From Burhinus oedicnemus (taxonomy: Eukaryota > Chordata > Aves > Charadriiformes > Burhinidae), in the NCBI GenBank assembly GCA_008921705.1, contig VFFE01007646.1, forward strand, positions 379,533 through 443,532: a stretch of 64,000 bases of DNA, written 5' to 3'. This document shows positions 10,923-23,252 of this stretch, in pieces (the first letter of the stretch is position 1; the number at the start of each line of letters is the position of its first letter). The translations under genes were made by a program, and so were the position numbers. A model generated the notes under the pieces. That model was given only the letters and a program-made list of their open reading frames with translations. It was not told the origin of the DNA and did no database searches.

Positions 10923-13477
10923 GCTCAAAACAACATATCTCTGAGTTTTTCCACATTTGGCTGAAAATGCCTTTGCTTTAGTAATAATTTTATGTAATCC
11001 TTAAAAAAACAGATGCACCTAGATTTACTTTTATCCCATTGCACAGGAAAGAAGTGCATGCTGCTGTACACAACGGTAACATGAAAATATATATATTATC
11101 TACCACCTACTGAAAGTACGCAGCTGCAGCATCTCCACCTTTCAAACACTACTTGTTCAGACAAGCACACAGCATGAAAAGGCTACTGTAAGAGCCATGC
11201 CTGAAGTGCATGTTTTCACATTCACTGAGCTCCTGTGCCTTACAGAAAAAGAATTTAGGTCTGTTTCTGTGCTTAATTGAACTAAGCAGGTATTTGGCAC
11301 CTGAAGACACCCTGTTCACAGACTATCCTTGTGTACTTCCTCGCTCTTTCTTGATGAAGTCTGAAATAAGCTTTTAAAGTTACAGAGCTGCAATACAAGT
11401 TCTGTTCTTGTTCTAAAAACCATCTTTCTCATAACATTTTTCTTATGACAAAGTATCATTTAATTACCTATATTCAATTCCTTGTACAGCTCCCACTCTT
11501 GCCAACTAGTATTAATTCTTCCCTATTCTTTCTAAGCACACTTTCCTTGCAAGTCTAAAACAGAAGATAGATTCCTAATCACATGTTTCTTCTGGCTTAA
11601 GAAAGTAAAACTCTCAACAGCGTGGTGCCAATTATCTTCACAAGAAAGTATCCATATGCTGATTATTACTGATCCTGAAACAATCAATCTCCTTGTACTC
11701 CCCTGGTAAATACTGGCATCAATAGGATGTCTGAGTTTTTAATCACATTACTACATATTAAAATGTTAACTCGTAGCCACGGGTCAGTGTGTTATAAAAT
11801 GACTTCTTCAAGAAATCTGACTCGCTCATTTGTAAACTTGATTTTCATTAAAAGATTAGTTAAAATACATGCTTTCAAAGTCTGGAAAAGCATTCTGTGC
11901 TGCTGAATTGAGTTGGGAAAACGTGTGGTCGCAATATCTGACAGTAGTTATTTATCCCTGTGAAATCACATCAGAGGCTTCAAGTTTACAGGCAAAGTAT
12001 CAACTTTCTGTGGTACCCTGCTGTAGGGAAAGGAGTTGCCTGTTTCCAAGTCCTCTTTCCCAGCACATCTACATGGAGAATTTGGTACAAGCACTGGCAA
12101 TAAAATTACTGATACGTATATTAAAAGTGATGGAAAGAAATAAAACCAGCACAAATCAGCCGCAGCCAGACTATGCACATACTAATGCCTGGTACTAAGA
12201 CCACATGACTTTTCTTGTGTTTCCCAAGTGTACACTCCTCGTTAGCCTACGCTCTGGATTGCAGGTTACCCCCAAAAGGTGAAAGGAGACAAGTGGGACA
12301 ACAGTCTAGCTATTTTCAAGACTGACCTCTGCAACTGCTGGATAAGCCCTCAGTGAAGTGGCTCTGCTGTCACAGCCCTCTGTGCTTTAGTGCTGTGGAG
12401 GAATTGTGGAGCTACACAAGGCATTGGGAAAGCCTGGGGCAAGGCAGGTGGTTTGGTTTTTTACCTACTACCTTGAGTCTCTATTGACTCACGTATTCTT
12501 TTATCTGTTTTCAAGCACCTTATTTTTAAGGTTTTTGATGTTTTTCCTGCACATCCTCCTTTGGAAGCCAAATGCTTTGGAAGACCTTCTATTAAATCCG
12601 TAATATATTGACAAAATGATTTAATGCAGTTGAGAACTATTTGAGATATTTTCTGTGGTGCACCAGGACAAAAATACAGAAGTGTATAAAACATTTACTG
12701 CAATTCACTACCAATCCATTCTAAGGCACAAAATAACAGATCATTGTCTCCTTACATATATTTCTGTTGCTTATTTATCTAATATGATGTCTATCTAGTT
12801 GTGTCACACTAATTTGTAAGACTATTGATGTGAGATGTAATCTTCCTTCTGGAAGGACTGGTACAACAATGTCCCACCTTGTCTCATATTTACAGTCATA
12901 GATCTTACCTTGCATACACAAAATCAGATCACTGCTCTGCTCTGAAATTTGAAAGCTCCAGACATCTCCTATCATTGCAGAACTCTCAGTACAATTTTAC
13001 CTTCCTCCTAATAACTGGAATGACTAGGGTGTATATTCTACTCCCATTCACTTTTCTCTGATCTACTCTGATTTATCCACTTTTTCTGAGTATCATAAAA
13101 GCAAATGGGAGGGCCATCTGCTTTTTACGGTCAGAAAGCATCACCATGGTGGTCAATGGAAAGCACAGGCCAGAGCTTGTAACCAATATCAGAGTAGGTG
13201 ATCTAACAACATTAAATGACGGGACTTGAGAGAAAGGAATTGCCCATGTCAGAGACAGTGCTGCTCTCCCTTTCACCCTCCTGGCTGCACAGTCCTCTCC
13301 TGTCCTATGCCAGCTCTGGCACTTCTCTGCTCCTTTAAAAGAGCCAGTTCATATTTGCATTTTTTAAGGAAGTCATTTTCTGCTGCCACAGTGAATGGAC
13401 GTGTGTTGGTCATGCAGGAGACAAAGCCTGCGGTGGGCATGGGGCTGCAGAAGCTGCACAGGGAGAGAGCGGGGCAG

Positions 13478-13519
13478 AGCAGGACTGTCCCCCCCGGCAG
13501 CAGGAGTGTCCCCCCCGGC
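13478..13519. repeat. 21-base tandem duplication with C runs
   Basis: Two adjacent 21-base copies of the form agcagga-c/g-tgtccccccc-ggc differ at one base, and a third copy starts but breaks off. The unit contains a run of seven C residues and sits in a GC-richer part of the intron (about 13260-13560). Confidence 0.85.
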
Positions 13520-14092
13520 AGCAGAGAGCTGCCAGACTGGCTCAGGCACTTTGTGAAACCTCAGTAGATTCCCGAGAGCTGATTCACCATGACTGGTTAA
13601 GCCAGGATGTGACAGGATGCTGTATTTTAGCTTACGCCTTCAAGAACGGGATGACTTTAAAAGCATTAAGATTTCTATCCCTCTGCATATTCCGACGTGT
13701 CAGTACAAAGGGTTTCACTCCACCTAAGACTGACTTTGGTCTGCAAGACAGGCCCAGCACCAAGCCCTTTGCACGCATTGAACAAGGCAAATACGGTCTC
13801 ACCTCCCCTGTCTTAAAACAGAAGCCAAACGCTCTAATCTCTCTTCTCTCACAAAAGAAGGGTGATCGTTTTGCTGTTGAACATTAACTTCCTAGTGGCT
13901 TGGGTGGGTTGCTAACTTCAGTGAGAGTTCTGCTAAAACAAGCAATCTGGTATGGGCTTTTCCTATCTGTTTTAAAATTATACTAGAGAAGATGGAACCT
14001 GAACTCAAAATAATGTCAAACTGTAGCAAACACAGAATCGGAACTGCAGTAATATTTAAATATTTGTAATCTGTCTTCTCATTCGCACATAC

Positions 14093-14245
14093 CTTTTTTT
14101 TCTGTTTTATCAGAAACTTTTCCTCCGATTGGTGAGTAAGTAGTATCCGTGGATTCTGTTCCTTTATTTCCTTTGCTAACTCCATTTTCATATAGCTGCC
14201 CTTCCACAGGCTGGAGTTGCCAGGTTAAACCAAACAAGTGTACTG
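14093..14245 (-). CDS. TENM1: Teneurin-1 coding exon C: outer end of the membrane helix and juxtamembrane linker
   Basis: This 153-base exon is too short and too embedded to stand out as an open frame, and was found by searching for the family motif. Two bases complete an Ala codon begun in exon B, then VHLFGLTWQLQPVEGQLYEN, then GVSKGNKGTESTDTTYSPIG and GKVSDKTEKK, ending on one base (G). It finishes the transmembrane helix and begins the extracellular linker. The acceptor is tttttttgcag and the donor GTATGT. The acceptor is followed at once by another CAG, so a tandem choice exists (see the separate entry). I see no clear furin-type site of consecutive arginines in this exon, unlike the one described in teneurin-2. 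The phase agrees with exon D, whose first complete residues after the split Val are FQKGRAID. Confidence 0.94.
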
Positions 14246-14259
14246 CTGCAAAAAAATGA
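14241..14259 (-). promoter_or_regulatory. Tandem NAGNAG splice acceptor of exon C
   Basis: On the minus strand seven T residues lead into gcagcag and then the coding bases TACAC. The first AG gives Ala-Val-His after the exon B helix; the second AG removes CAG and gives Val-His, still in frame. Both products are open. NAGNAG acceptors often yield one-residue isoforms, with the upstream site usually preferred. Use of both sites here is inference. Confidence 0.6.
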
Positions 14260-17200
14260 AGACCAATTAAATGATGTCTAAGCTACAGCACCTTCAGTCA
14301 GGCTAAGAAAGAATGCTATGACCCACTTTCTGCAAAGTCAAGTATTACTTCGTTCTGTTAGTAATAAATCAGAATTTCAAGGGGTCTAATGAGCAATTTA
14401 CTCTTTTACCTTAAAACTCAATGTTTAATTAGTTTCCACACTTTCTTTTGGAGCTCAGCCAGGTCAGGGTGATGAATTTCTACAGCAATTAATGGAAATA
14501 CTTGCATTTAAAAAGATAACAGTTGAATGAATTTAATATTTTGTGACAGATTCTAATGCTACATCAATGCTGTCCCTCAGCTTTCAACTGTCAAAGAGCT
14601 CAGAGTTTGTTGATTAAAGCACTGACACCAAGTAAAACCTCTCACCTTTCCAACCCAGTTGTTACAAGTGAAACTGTGCCCACCGCATTCCCAAATCTTT
14701 TCACTTAGGTTAAACATTAATAAAAACACTGACTCCATAATTTTACTCTAGAATTACACTGCAGATAAAAAGCTGGTTCTAGATCTAAAATATATGCAAT
14801 TATTCTACAACACACATGAACAGAAACATCGTTGTTATTTATGTATGCACTGGGAAAGCTACTAGATTAATCCTTTTATGAAGTTATAAACGATCCTTTT
14901 TACCATACCTGGGGGCTGCCTACTCCACTTTGCCTACAAAGCCATTCACTTTTTCTGCTTTCCTTTCTGTTGTTTCTGATCTGAGGCATCGGAGGACGGT
15001 AGGAGAAAGACAGCAACAGAGGACCTTACTTTAAGCATAATATGAAAGCACTGCAGTCATTCTAGGCAATTACCTAGGTCTTACTGAGGAGGGCAAATTC
15101 TTCCAAGGAAGAGGTTGCCTTAGCGTTGAAGTAACTCAGCAGGGAGGACTGATGACCCACTAAAATAGAGATTGAGGATACCCCCTACAGAGGAGCCGAA
15201 ATTGTCACATAAAGAGCAAATCACGGATAGCAGGCTCTTTAGCCACATGCAGCAATTTGCACTGAGTAGGATCTGCCCACAGTGGGAGCCTAAAAGGCAA
15301 TATATTTGCTCTTGCTGAATCGTGTAGGAACCTCTGAGACTCTCAGGAGAAGTAAGCGTGGTCTAGAATGGGTCTTGCATTTAGAAATTACATTGTTTTC
15401 TTTTGCACTTGCACATACTTTAAGGAAAAAAATCTCAATACAAACAGGAAACCTGGAGTCTATTATCCATTTTCTACGTGTTTGCTCATGAGCCTCCCTT
15501 GCATGCTGGTAAGTTAAGTTATAAAGCAAAACTCCATGCCTTCATGGGTTCCTGGCAAGGGCTTGCCAAAATGACCACAGGAATGCCAACCTGTCAATCT
15601 AAAATCATTAATTCCAGATCTGTGCACTCCTGGATCACCCAGCCACAGACAAATGATCCAAACCAAGCAAATGAGAGCGTTTCTATTGAATTAGTGAGGT
15701 GACGGTATTTATCACATATTTATACTTTTTATATTGGCTTCAGCCAAATTTACTGAATTCTCCAACCACTGCTTCACCATCAGGTCTGGGCTCTGGAGAC
15801 ACACCGCTGGACAGTAAATTCCCACTCCCCAAAAGAGATACTAGTAGCTTACTCCAGTGTTGGTGGTGAGATCTCAAGCCAGAGACTTGCTTCATATTCC
15901 ACGGACTTGAAATCACAGAGGGACCATGCTAATGCTTTGAAAAGGGTCCCGCAGTCAGAAGACAGAGACCTAAGCTCTGGTCTTTGAGCATATTAATGCA
16001 AGACATTACTTCTACATACAGAAGGTACAACAAAAATCAACGTGCCTCGACATCTCTAGAGCAGGCGGCTTTTGCTCCTGGCTTGAGCTTCTGGACATTA
16101 TTATGATTTAAAGAGTTAATAACAACAAAAAGGAACAAAGTTCAGTGGGATTGGTAGCTAATGAATGTACATTTCATTTACACTAATGCAAATAATTATA
16201 TCAGCACTTGAAACAGATCAACACTAGATGCAAAACAACTGCACACTTCAATAAGCTTTTAGTGGTTACAGAAACATGAATATAATCTAGTTGCTTTCTA
16301 TTTCCATTGCTGCTGTTATTCGTTTCCTAAGACAGCATTTGCATTTGCTGCAGAGGGGACGTCGCAAAGCAAGGACTGAATACATAAAGCACCTTTTTCC
16401 TTACCACATGCCTTTTCCAGATGACACACACTATGCACTTTGTCACCCATTCGCACCAAGGCGAACTGTTTGCTTGCTTTGTCTTCCTTCAGGCTGGGGA
16501 AGTGCTGCTGTTTTTATAGTTCGTGCCAAAGCTTGGCAAGCTAGCAAAACTGTTTGTCTGTACATTTGACAGTCAAGTTTCCTCCCTGAGAAACACCAAC
16601 TGCATTGTCGAGATGATGGTCTCTGCCAGCCTTGGATTTCTAGGCCGTGGGAGATGACACGGGATGCTGGTAGACCAGCTTCACGTTAAACAACGTGCAA
16701 GAGCGAGTGTTCGAACAGCAAAGCACATCACTACGGAAAAAGGTCTACTTGAATTAAACTGAACGCCTTCTATCACTGCAGAAACCTGGTCATCTTGCAA
16801 TCTTAAAATCAACCTGATTTTCATTTCACTAGCTATACCTCTTGAGAAATTACCTTCAGATCCAGGTATCACTCTGGTAATAACCAGACCACATACACCA
16901 GTAAAGCCATTAGTTCTTAGAGACACCTATTCCCTAACTATAGGGAATAATAAACGTTTCTGTAGCAGACACAGAGCCCTACCTCGCCTCTTCATTTTCT
17001 GTGATACTTTTCTTTTACCTAGGGTATACATAAATTCCTACAAAGCCTGGGTTTCCTACAACATATGTGCATCATGTTTTAAATATACAGATATTTCACC
17101 AGCTAAGATTAAATAAAACTTTTGACTCTCTCTCTCAAATCTCTTTAGAAGTAAGTAGGCACATACTGAATTTCATTAAAAACCTCAAAAGAACTTCTCT

Positions 17201-20200
17201 TTTGAGTCATTCTCTCTTTGATTTTTCTAGCGGATTTCTGGCTTTTGCTTTTCCCCTTTTACACAAAGGGACACAGAAAATGCTGTGGAATTCAACAGTG
17301 GGCCACAATGTCATTTCCCACAACATAAATGCATTTGTAAGATTCTCAGCTGTTATTTCCTATATGTAGTGCCCGGGCATAAGACTCTACTCCACAAACC
17401 AAGTAGAAGATGACACCATCACTCTGTCCAATTTAGGACTGGGCTGGGTAAAAAGGAGGGACTTTCTGATGAAGGTCTCTGCCCTTTCCTCAAAGTTCAC
17501 CCTTCCAGATTGATATTTACACAAAAAGACCTTGACTTTTGAGGGCTGGCTGCTGACTAACAGTACCAAACCCCACCACTGTGACTAAAGATGCATTATT
17601 GGATGCAGCTGAAGTTCCCACAGAACACAAATAACAGCCTTTGAAGTTTGATGACCACGCTGGTATTACAGAAAAAGCAAAAGCTACTTTGGCTCCGCCT
17701 ACCTGGCATTCCACAAAAATTCTGCAAGCGGATACCCTGTATTTTGCAGCACCTAAAATACCTCAGCTACTGGTTGGGTGCACAAAGTCATTGGTGAACT
17801 GCTACAGTTTCAAGCAAAAATCAAGGACTTCCAGGGAAGTGGAGATTAAACAGCAGCATCAGTATGCTTCACAATTGCAAAATTCACACTTTCAGTTAGG
17901 AGGGGCTGCGGTGAGTCACCAGGAGCATGGGCCCATAACATCCCCTCATCTCGCCCGAACTGAACCTCTTGTCTAAAAAACCGAGTGCCGATATTCTCCC
18001 TGCTGGTAGCAACTGCGCTTCTTTACCTGGAATTCTGGAACTTCCAACTCGATTTCTCTGTTTCCTTGGTTCTTCCGTCCTACTGCAAAGCTCAAATGAA
18101 AAGATATTCGGTCTCGGCTTGCTTGAACCTCTGGTATAATTCCCCCTCTATCATTACATTATTATTTTGCTCTGTGTTATTTATGAGTTGCATTCTGCCA
18201 CGAGCAGAACTGTATATGTTGCTTTCACTGAGGTGATCTGGAGGCAGGCAAATATATCTGAAGGCAAAATTTGACCTTCTTTACATAACGTTTGGAGATA
18301 GAGCTTATACAATGGATGCCACTGTACCTATATTTCATTTATATTCTATTAGATAGCTCTGTTTAATTCAAAGTTTCAGATAAAATTATAACACAAAAGT
18401 GGACATACACTTTTTTTTTTCTTTTTTCCCCCAACATGCATTATGGATGTTCTTGCAGATACTAAATTCAGAGGAGTCTGTAGTCAGTGGAGCTAAAGAG
18501 ACTGGAGGATGCCCCAGGATTACATTGAAACTAAGCTTCTTCCTTGGTCACCCTGCTCTGGCCAGGCTGCACGGTGGAGGTGCTCAGGGTAACTTTAAAT
18601 GACCTCTCTCTCAAATACAGAAGATTCTACTTGTAGTACAGAGCTTTTCTTGGCTAATTTATTATGCTTCTTAGGTAAAAAATAATTATTAGGTATAAAC
18701 CAGATCTTTTGCAGAAGAAGATAAATTAAAGGCCTCTGTCTTCTACCCTTCCCATAAATTTCCTTCATGGAACAAAGACATGAAAGGCCAGTGTGACTTT
18801 CTGCTGCCTAAGGGATTTTCTCTATCCAGAGGCAGGTTTTCGGCTGCTTCACATTACTGCTGTAAGTGAAACCAGTTGGGCTCTGGTTCAGAACCAAAGC
18901 TTGGGTCTTTACCGCTGAAGTAAATGGCCGGATTGCTTATTTTGTCCAACATTTAAATAAAACAAACTGACTCTTCCAGATAAACTAACCCAGTCCCCAC
19001 AATTCTGCAGCATACTCGAGTCAATATTCACAAATATGTACGTATTTTTTTCAGAACTCGCTTTGTAAACTGGATTAACCTGCCATCTGCTACAAAGCCA
19101 ATGATCTAATTTAATTTATTCTTATCTACCTTCTGTGTAAGCACAGCTTGTCAACTCCTGTGCTGCACGTTTGGCAGAATATGAATAAGAGGCTTGGCTC
19201 TCGTGCAAAAGCGACTCTCAGTAGTGGGGAGATGTCAAAAAAGTCCTGTGCAGTAAGTACTTATCAACCCGCAAGACGAACTTCAGAGGACAAAAATCCT
19301 ACAAATGTGAAGTCTCTCCAAATCGCTGACCTCCACTAAAGGCTTTTGTTTAGCTTTCTCTGCTGTTTCCAGTTATTTCACAAAATCTCAGTAGATCATC
19401 CCCCTGAAGCCTAAACATTAGAAGAGCTGTAGTAGAATGTATATCAGCAGCTGACTATTCTTTCTGCACCTGCTCTGACCAAGTGCCAGAAAAGTACTTA
19501 TTTTCTGTAACTGCTTGCAGGTTCTGCTTATAAAACTGGATTTCGCTGTGGCATGAAGCCATGGGTGCGTCAGTGCCTCAGTTCCAGTCGGGCACTGTAA
19601 AGGTGAAGCAATGTGAAAATACCTGAGAACAAGTAAGAGTAAGAATCAAAGTTCTGACCCTGACCTACAGAAGGGGTGTTGTTCTTCCGTAAGCTCATTT
19701 TGTAAATAAAATGCTATGTCATTCTGCTGTAACCAAATTTGAAAATTTGAGACTTAATATTTGATTCAGTCTTAAGAAACTTTTTTTTATTTTAATCCAC
19801 GTTGAAGTGATAAGTTATTTTGGACCATAGATGGCCTTTCATGAAATAAGGATTTTTCCATATATTTGTTATAGCCATCTTAAATCTCAATCAGCCTCCT
19901 CTTTCTCAAGCAGTCTTCTTTTTATACCTAACATATTTTATACCTGAGAACAGAAATATCCCCTCCTTCCCTGCAGTCCCCTATTGGGATGTATAAGGAC
20001 TAGCCTGGTTTCATTTTTCATTACCAAGTTACACAGACTTAGGAACAAAGAAGACCTAATCTTAGACAACACTACAAGGCTGTCAGGCTTTCTCCTCAGT
20101 GTCCTTAAAGATTTGTGACAATATAAACTTCATCAGCAAGGCCCAGGCTCAGAGAGAATAGACACCATGATTTTCAGCTGTGAAACCCTGATGTACCTGT

Positions 20201-20250
20201 CTCAGTGAGAGCTATCCCACGAAGGAGTTCAACAAAATTTCAGAGTTGCA

Positions 20251-20485
20251 CATAGAATCGTTAAGGTTGGAAAAGACCCTTAAGATCATTGAGCCCAACC
20301 ACAAATCTAACACTGCCAAGTCCACCACTAAACCATGTCCCTAAGTGCCACATCTGCACATCTTTTAAATACCTCCAGGGATGGTGACTCCATCACTTCC
20401 CTGGGCAGCCTCTTCCAATCCTTGACAACCCTTTTGGTGAAGGAATTTTCCCTAATATCTGATCTGAATATAAATCCAATACATC
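20251..20485 (-). mobile_element. CR1 LINE 3' fragment, minus orientation
   Basis: The plus strand shows the reverse complement of a bird CR1 3' end. It begins catagaatcgttaaggttgg and continues with the segments tacctccagggatggtgac, cctgggcagcctcttcc and ggtgaaggaattttcccta, which is the usual order. The copy is truncated, lacks the rest of the element, and is moderately diverged. It lies in the same orientation as TENM1 transcription. Confidence 0.92.
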
Positions 20486-20967
20486 TGTGTCACAGCTTTT
20501 ATGTATACCTGAAACATTTAGCAATGTTTACTATACCGTGACATTCTTCAGTGTAGAATCAGCATACTTTCCCTTTGAGCCTTCTCTGTATATTTTCTAG
20601 TTCTCAGAGTTAAGGCCTTCTATTTTATATTGTATAAAGCCATGCTACCAATATTATAAATGTACGCACCGAGATACATATGTCCTTAAAATTTGGCCTG
20701 GCCTTTCCCAGTGTTAAAACCATCACTCCTGTACCTTGCGCACAGTGTGAGAAATGACAGGTCACAATGGCAGACAGCAGAGAGGTTTTAATTTCCTCAC
20801 CCTCTGTATGAATATAATTTAAGATCCAACACCCATTTCCAGTGCATACTCATAAATAGTGATAATATCATGAAGGATAGGGACAACTTCATATTCATAC
20901 TTGAGAATTCATTTGTATATAAAATAGTCATTTTGTAGTCAGGGGTGGTTAAATCTAAGAACATGGG

Positions 20968-21060
20968 ATGCAATTTTCAGAGGCGCTGAACGTTTGCATC
21001 TCCTGCTGAAATCAATAGGAACCGTAGGAGTTCAGCACCTTTGATCAATAGGACCAGTGA
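20968..21060. repeat. Ancient palindromic amniote repeat
   Basis: The left arm cagaggcgctgaacgtttgc and the right arm gaaccgtaggagttcagcacctttg are imperfect reverse complements around a centre ctgaaatcaatagg. This matches a widespread old amniote palindrome of the type 'tttcagaggtgctgagca...gaaatcaatggga...tgctcagcacctctgaaa'. I cannot name the family with certainty; the hairpin form suggests a non-autonomous DNA transposon. Confidence 0.6.
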
Positions 21061-21959
21061 TTTGCAAGTCCAAATCAGCGGCTGATAAAATGGTAAGGTA
21101 TCATGGAATAAAAATCCTACTTACTAATGGGCTAAAAATAACTGACTAGATGAGCAGCTACATCAAACATTGTATTGTACTTAAAGAAAATGGTGTGCTG
21201 CTGAAAAATCACAGAAAAAAAATATTCTATTTCTTACTCTATCTCTTGTATTTGCCATGTTTACTCTTAAATTTTTGGTCAAACTTCTTCTTTAATTGCT
21301 GATGGCTTCTTAGTTTCTTTTATTACGATGAGATTAAAAAAAGAGAATATTTACTATACCATTCCACAATGGTAGCCTATTTTATAGTCCTTATAGCAAC
21401 ACAGACCAACAGATGACCAGAAACACACAACTACTGACTGCATTGAATCAAACAGGTATGTTCTTGTCTTTCACGCGATAATTTGGAATCTGTTATAGCC
21501 TTTTGACATCAGTATGTATACGTATACAGTGTCTGCTAGTCCTCATCTTACCTACCAGATAAAATAAACTATTTAAAAAGTATTAGAGAAATTTCAGTTT
21601 TCTTTTCCACACTGTCCTTTTGCAAGGTGCCACCTCTGTATCTGAGCCTAGACGGGTGACACGGATCCAGCTCAGTCCTTTCAGAGACCTCCTGCCAGAG
21701 AAATATACCTCAACGCATAGCCAGGGATTTATCCCTTTCTGTTTTGCAATCAAAAATAGAAACACTTTAAGGTAACTGGACTTAAAAAATTTTCCCTCAA
21801 GATTTTTTTTTTTTTTTTTTAAATTTGAGCATTTATTTGCATAACTCTTTAAAACACACGCAGCTCGTGTGCCCTCCAGACACAGAGACTGCTAGCAGGC
21901 AGGTTTTGCCCATTTCCCGTTGCCGTTTGAAAAGCAGATAACTTGTTTTCCCTGGTCAG

Positions 21960-22190
21960 CCCTTTCACTCCACTGGCAATTTCGCTCTGCCTTACCCGAA
22001 GGCTCTGCCCCCTTCCCACAGCCCCGGCCAGGCTCCCAGCGCCGCTGCTGGAGCTGCTGCAGCCCCTGACGGCACCCACCACCTGCCCCAACGTCACCTC
22101 CCCGCCGGGTGGCCCAATTCCTCACCTGCCTTTGTGGGCAAAATTCAAGCAATTGTGCCCCAGACTGCCCTGAGGAGTGCACGGCAGTTC
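21960..22190. other. GC-rich, CpG-containing patch inside the intron
   Basis: About 200 bases are sharply richer in G and C than the flanks, with at least nine CpG sites between about 21985 and 22110 (for example cccgaagg, ccccggcc, cagcgccgctg, gacggc, caacgtc, ccccgccggg). Both strands are open for 75 or more codons, but the translations are simple and show no domain. The patch is too short for a standard CpG island. It may be an orphan regulatory patch or the remnant of a GC-rich insertion. Confidence 0.45.
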
Positions 22191-23162
22191 TCAACGCATA
22201 GGAAAGTACAGAAGGAAAATAAAAGTACATACGCCTTTATTCGGTAGAAAATAATTCAACACATTTACAGCGTGGAGACCAAACATCCACTCGATGAAAT
22301 GAGGTTTTTCTGGAGTAACTACTATGGCTTTAGAACCTATTTACAGAAATTACTCCTGTTGAAGTGAAAATATGTGTTTTACTTGATAAACTAAACATTA
22401 TGACTAATGATTTTCAATAAATCAGCTGTTACACAACCATTTACAGGGTTCTATAATTTCCTTACTGTCCCTATAATAGTCAAATTTACTCCAGAAAGGA
22501 CCGAATAATAAACATGGTGATTATAGGCCAAAAATGGAAACACGAAGAGAAATTTTTTTTTTTTTAACTGACTAGTAGTTCAAAGGAGAGAAAACACAAA
22601 AGTCGTCTGTGTTCTCAAGTAAAAGCTTCTCTGTTGAGCCTCACTGGTAATAGGGAAAGACTGAAAAATAAAAGAACAAAAACATTTTGCTACTTTACCT
22701 TTTGATTGAAAAGAAATCACAGCTTAGAGCACTCTGGCACAGGCCTCAGTTTGTTACAAATATAAGAGCCACTTGCAAATTTTTGATCTGGAACAAGCTT
22801 TGGGTTTCCAAGACTTTGGGAATGTTCTGACTTGAGGCTGAGGTTTCGGCCTAATTTTACCAGTAACACGTAGCTCATGCCTCTAACAGCGGTACAAGAT
22901 ATTTGAGAAAGCACGTTTATGTTATTAGATAAGGGAAAGAAAAAGAAAAAAAACACGAATCAAATTTAATGTTAAATTTTGATCTACATTCATTTGGCCT
23001 GAAATTGCAGCTCATTATAGGTTAATGCAGACTTTGCCATAAAATACAACGGTGAAAATAACTTTGCCTTTTCATAGTCTCCCTTATTGTTTCAGTAACA
23101 ACCACTGCGCTGGTCCCAGGTTAAGTTTGATCCTGAAATTAAAATGGGTTTTGTTTTCCAGT

Positions 23163-23252
23163 TTGGGCCCAAGTCTATAGCATTGCTCAGACATAACTCC
23201 CTCGGACTTGAAGGAAACCTGCCGGGAGCGAGGACTGAGGGACCTGAATCAT
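23163..23252. repeat. Ancient palindromic amniote repeat
   Basis: The left part gcattgctcagacataactc and the right part gccgggagcgaggactgagg with gacctgaatc flank a centre ctcggacttgaagga. This fits the common old amniote element of the type 'ggcccgatcctgcattgctcaggcaaaactccc attgacttcaatggga...gcctgagtaaggactgcaggat'. It is diverged, and I leave the family name open. Confidence 0.55.

Larger units (their letters stand above)
8883..14092 (-). other. Intron between exons C and D
   Basis: This intron of about 5.2 kb is mostly AT-rich. It contains a CpG-containing stretch at 9060-9340 with a faint zinc-finger-like reading, a 20-base tandem duplication at 10883-10922, and a GC-richer block at about 13260-13560 with a 21-base tandem duplication. 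Open frames such as 11869-12198, 13226-13567 and 13609-13887 show no domain I recognise. Confidence 0.7.

Noticed and set aside
21849..22230. Overlapping open frames of 76 to 112 codons on both strands
   Set aside because: They follow from GC-rich composition with few stop codons; translations are low in information and resemble no family. Kept only as a composition feature.
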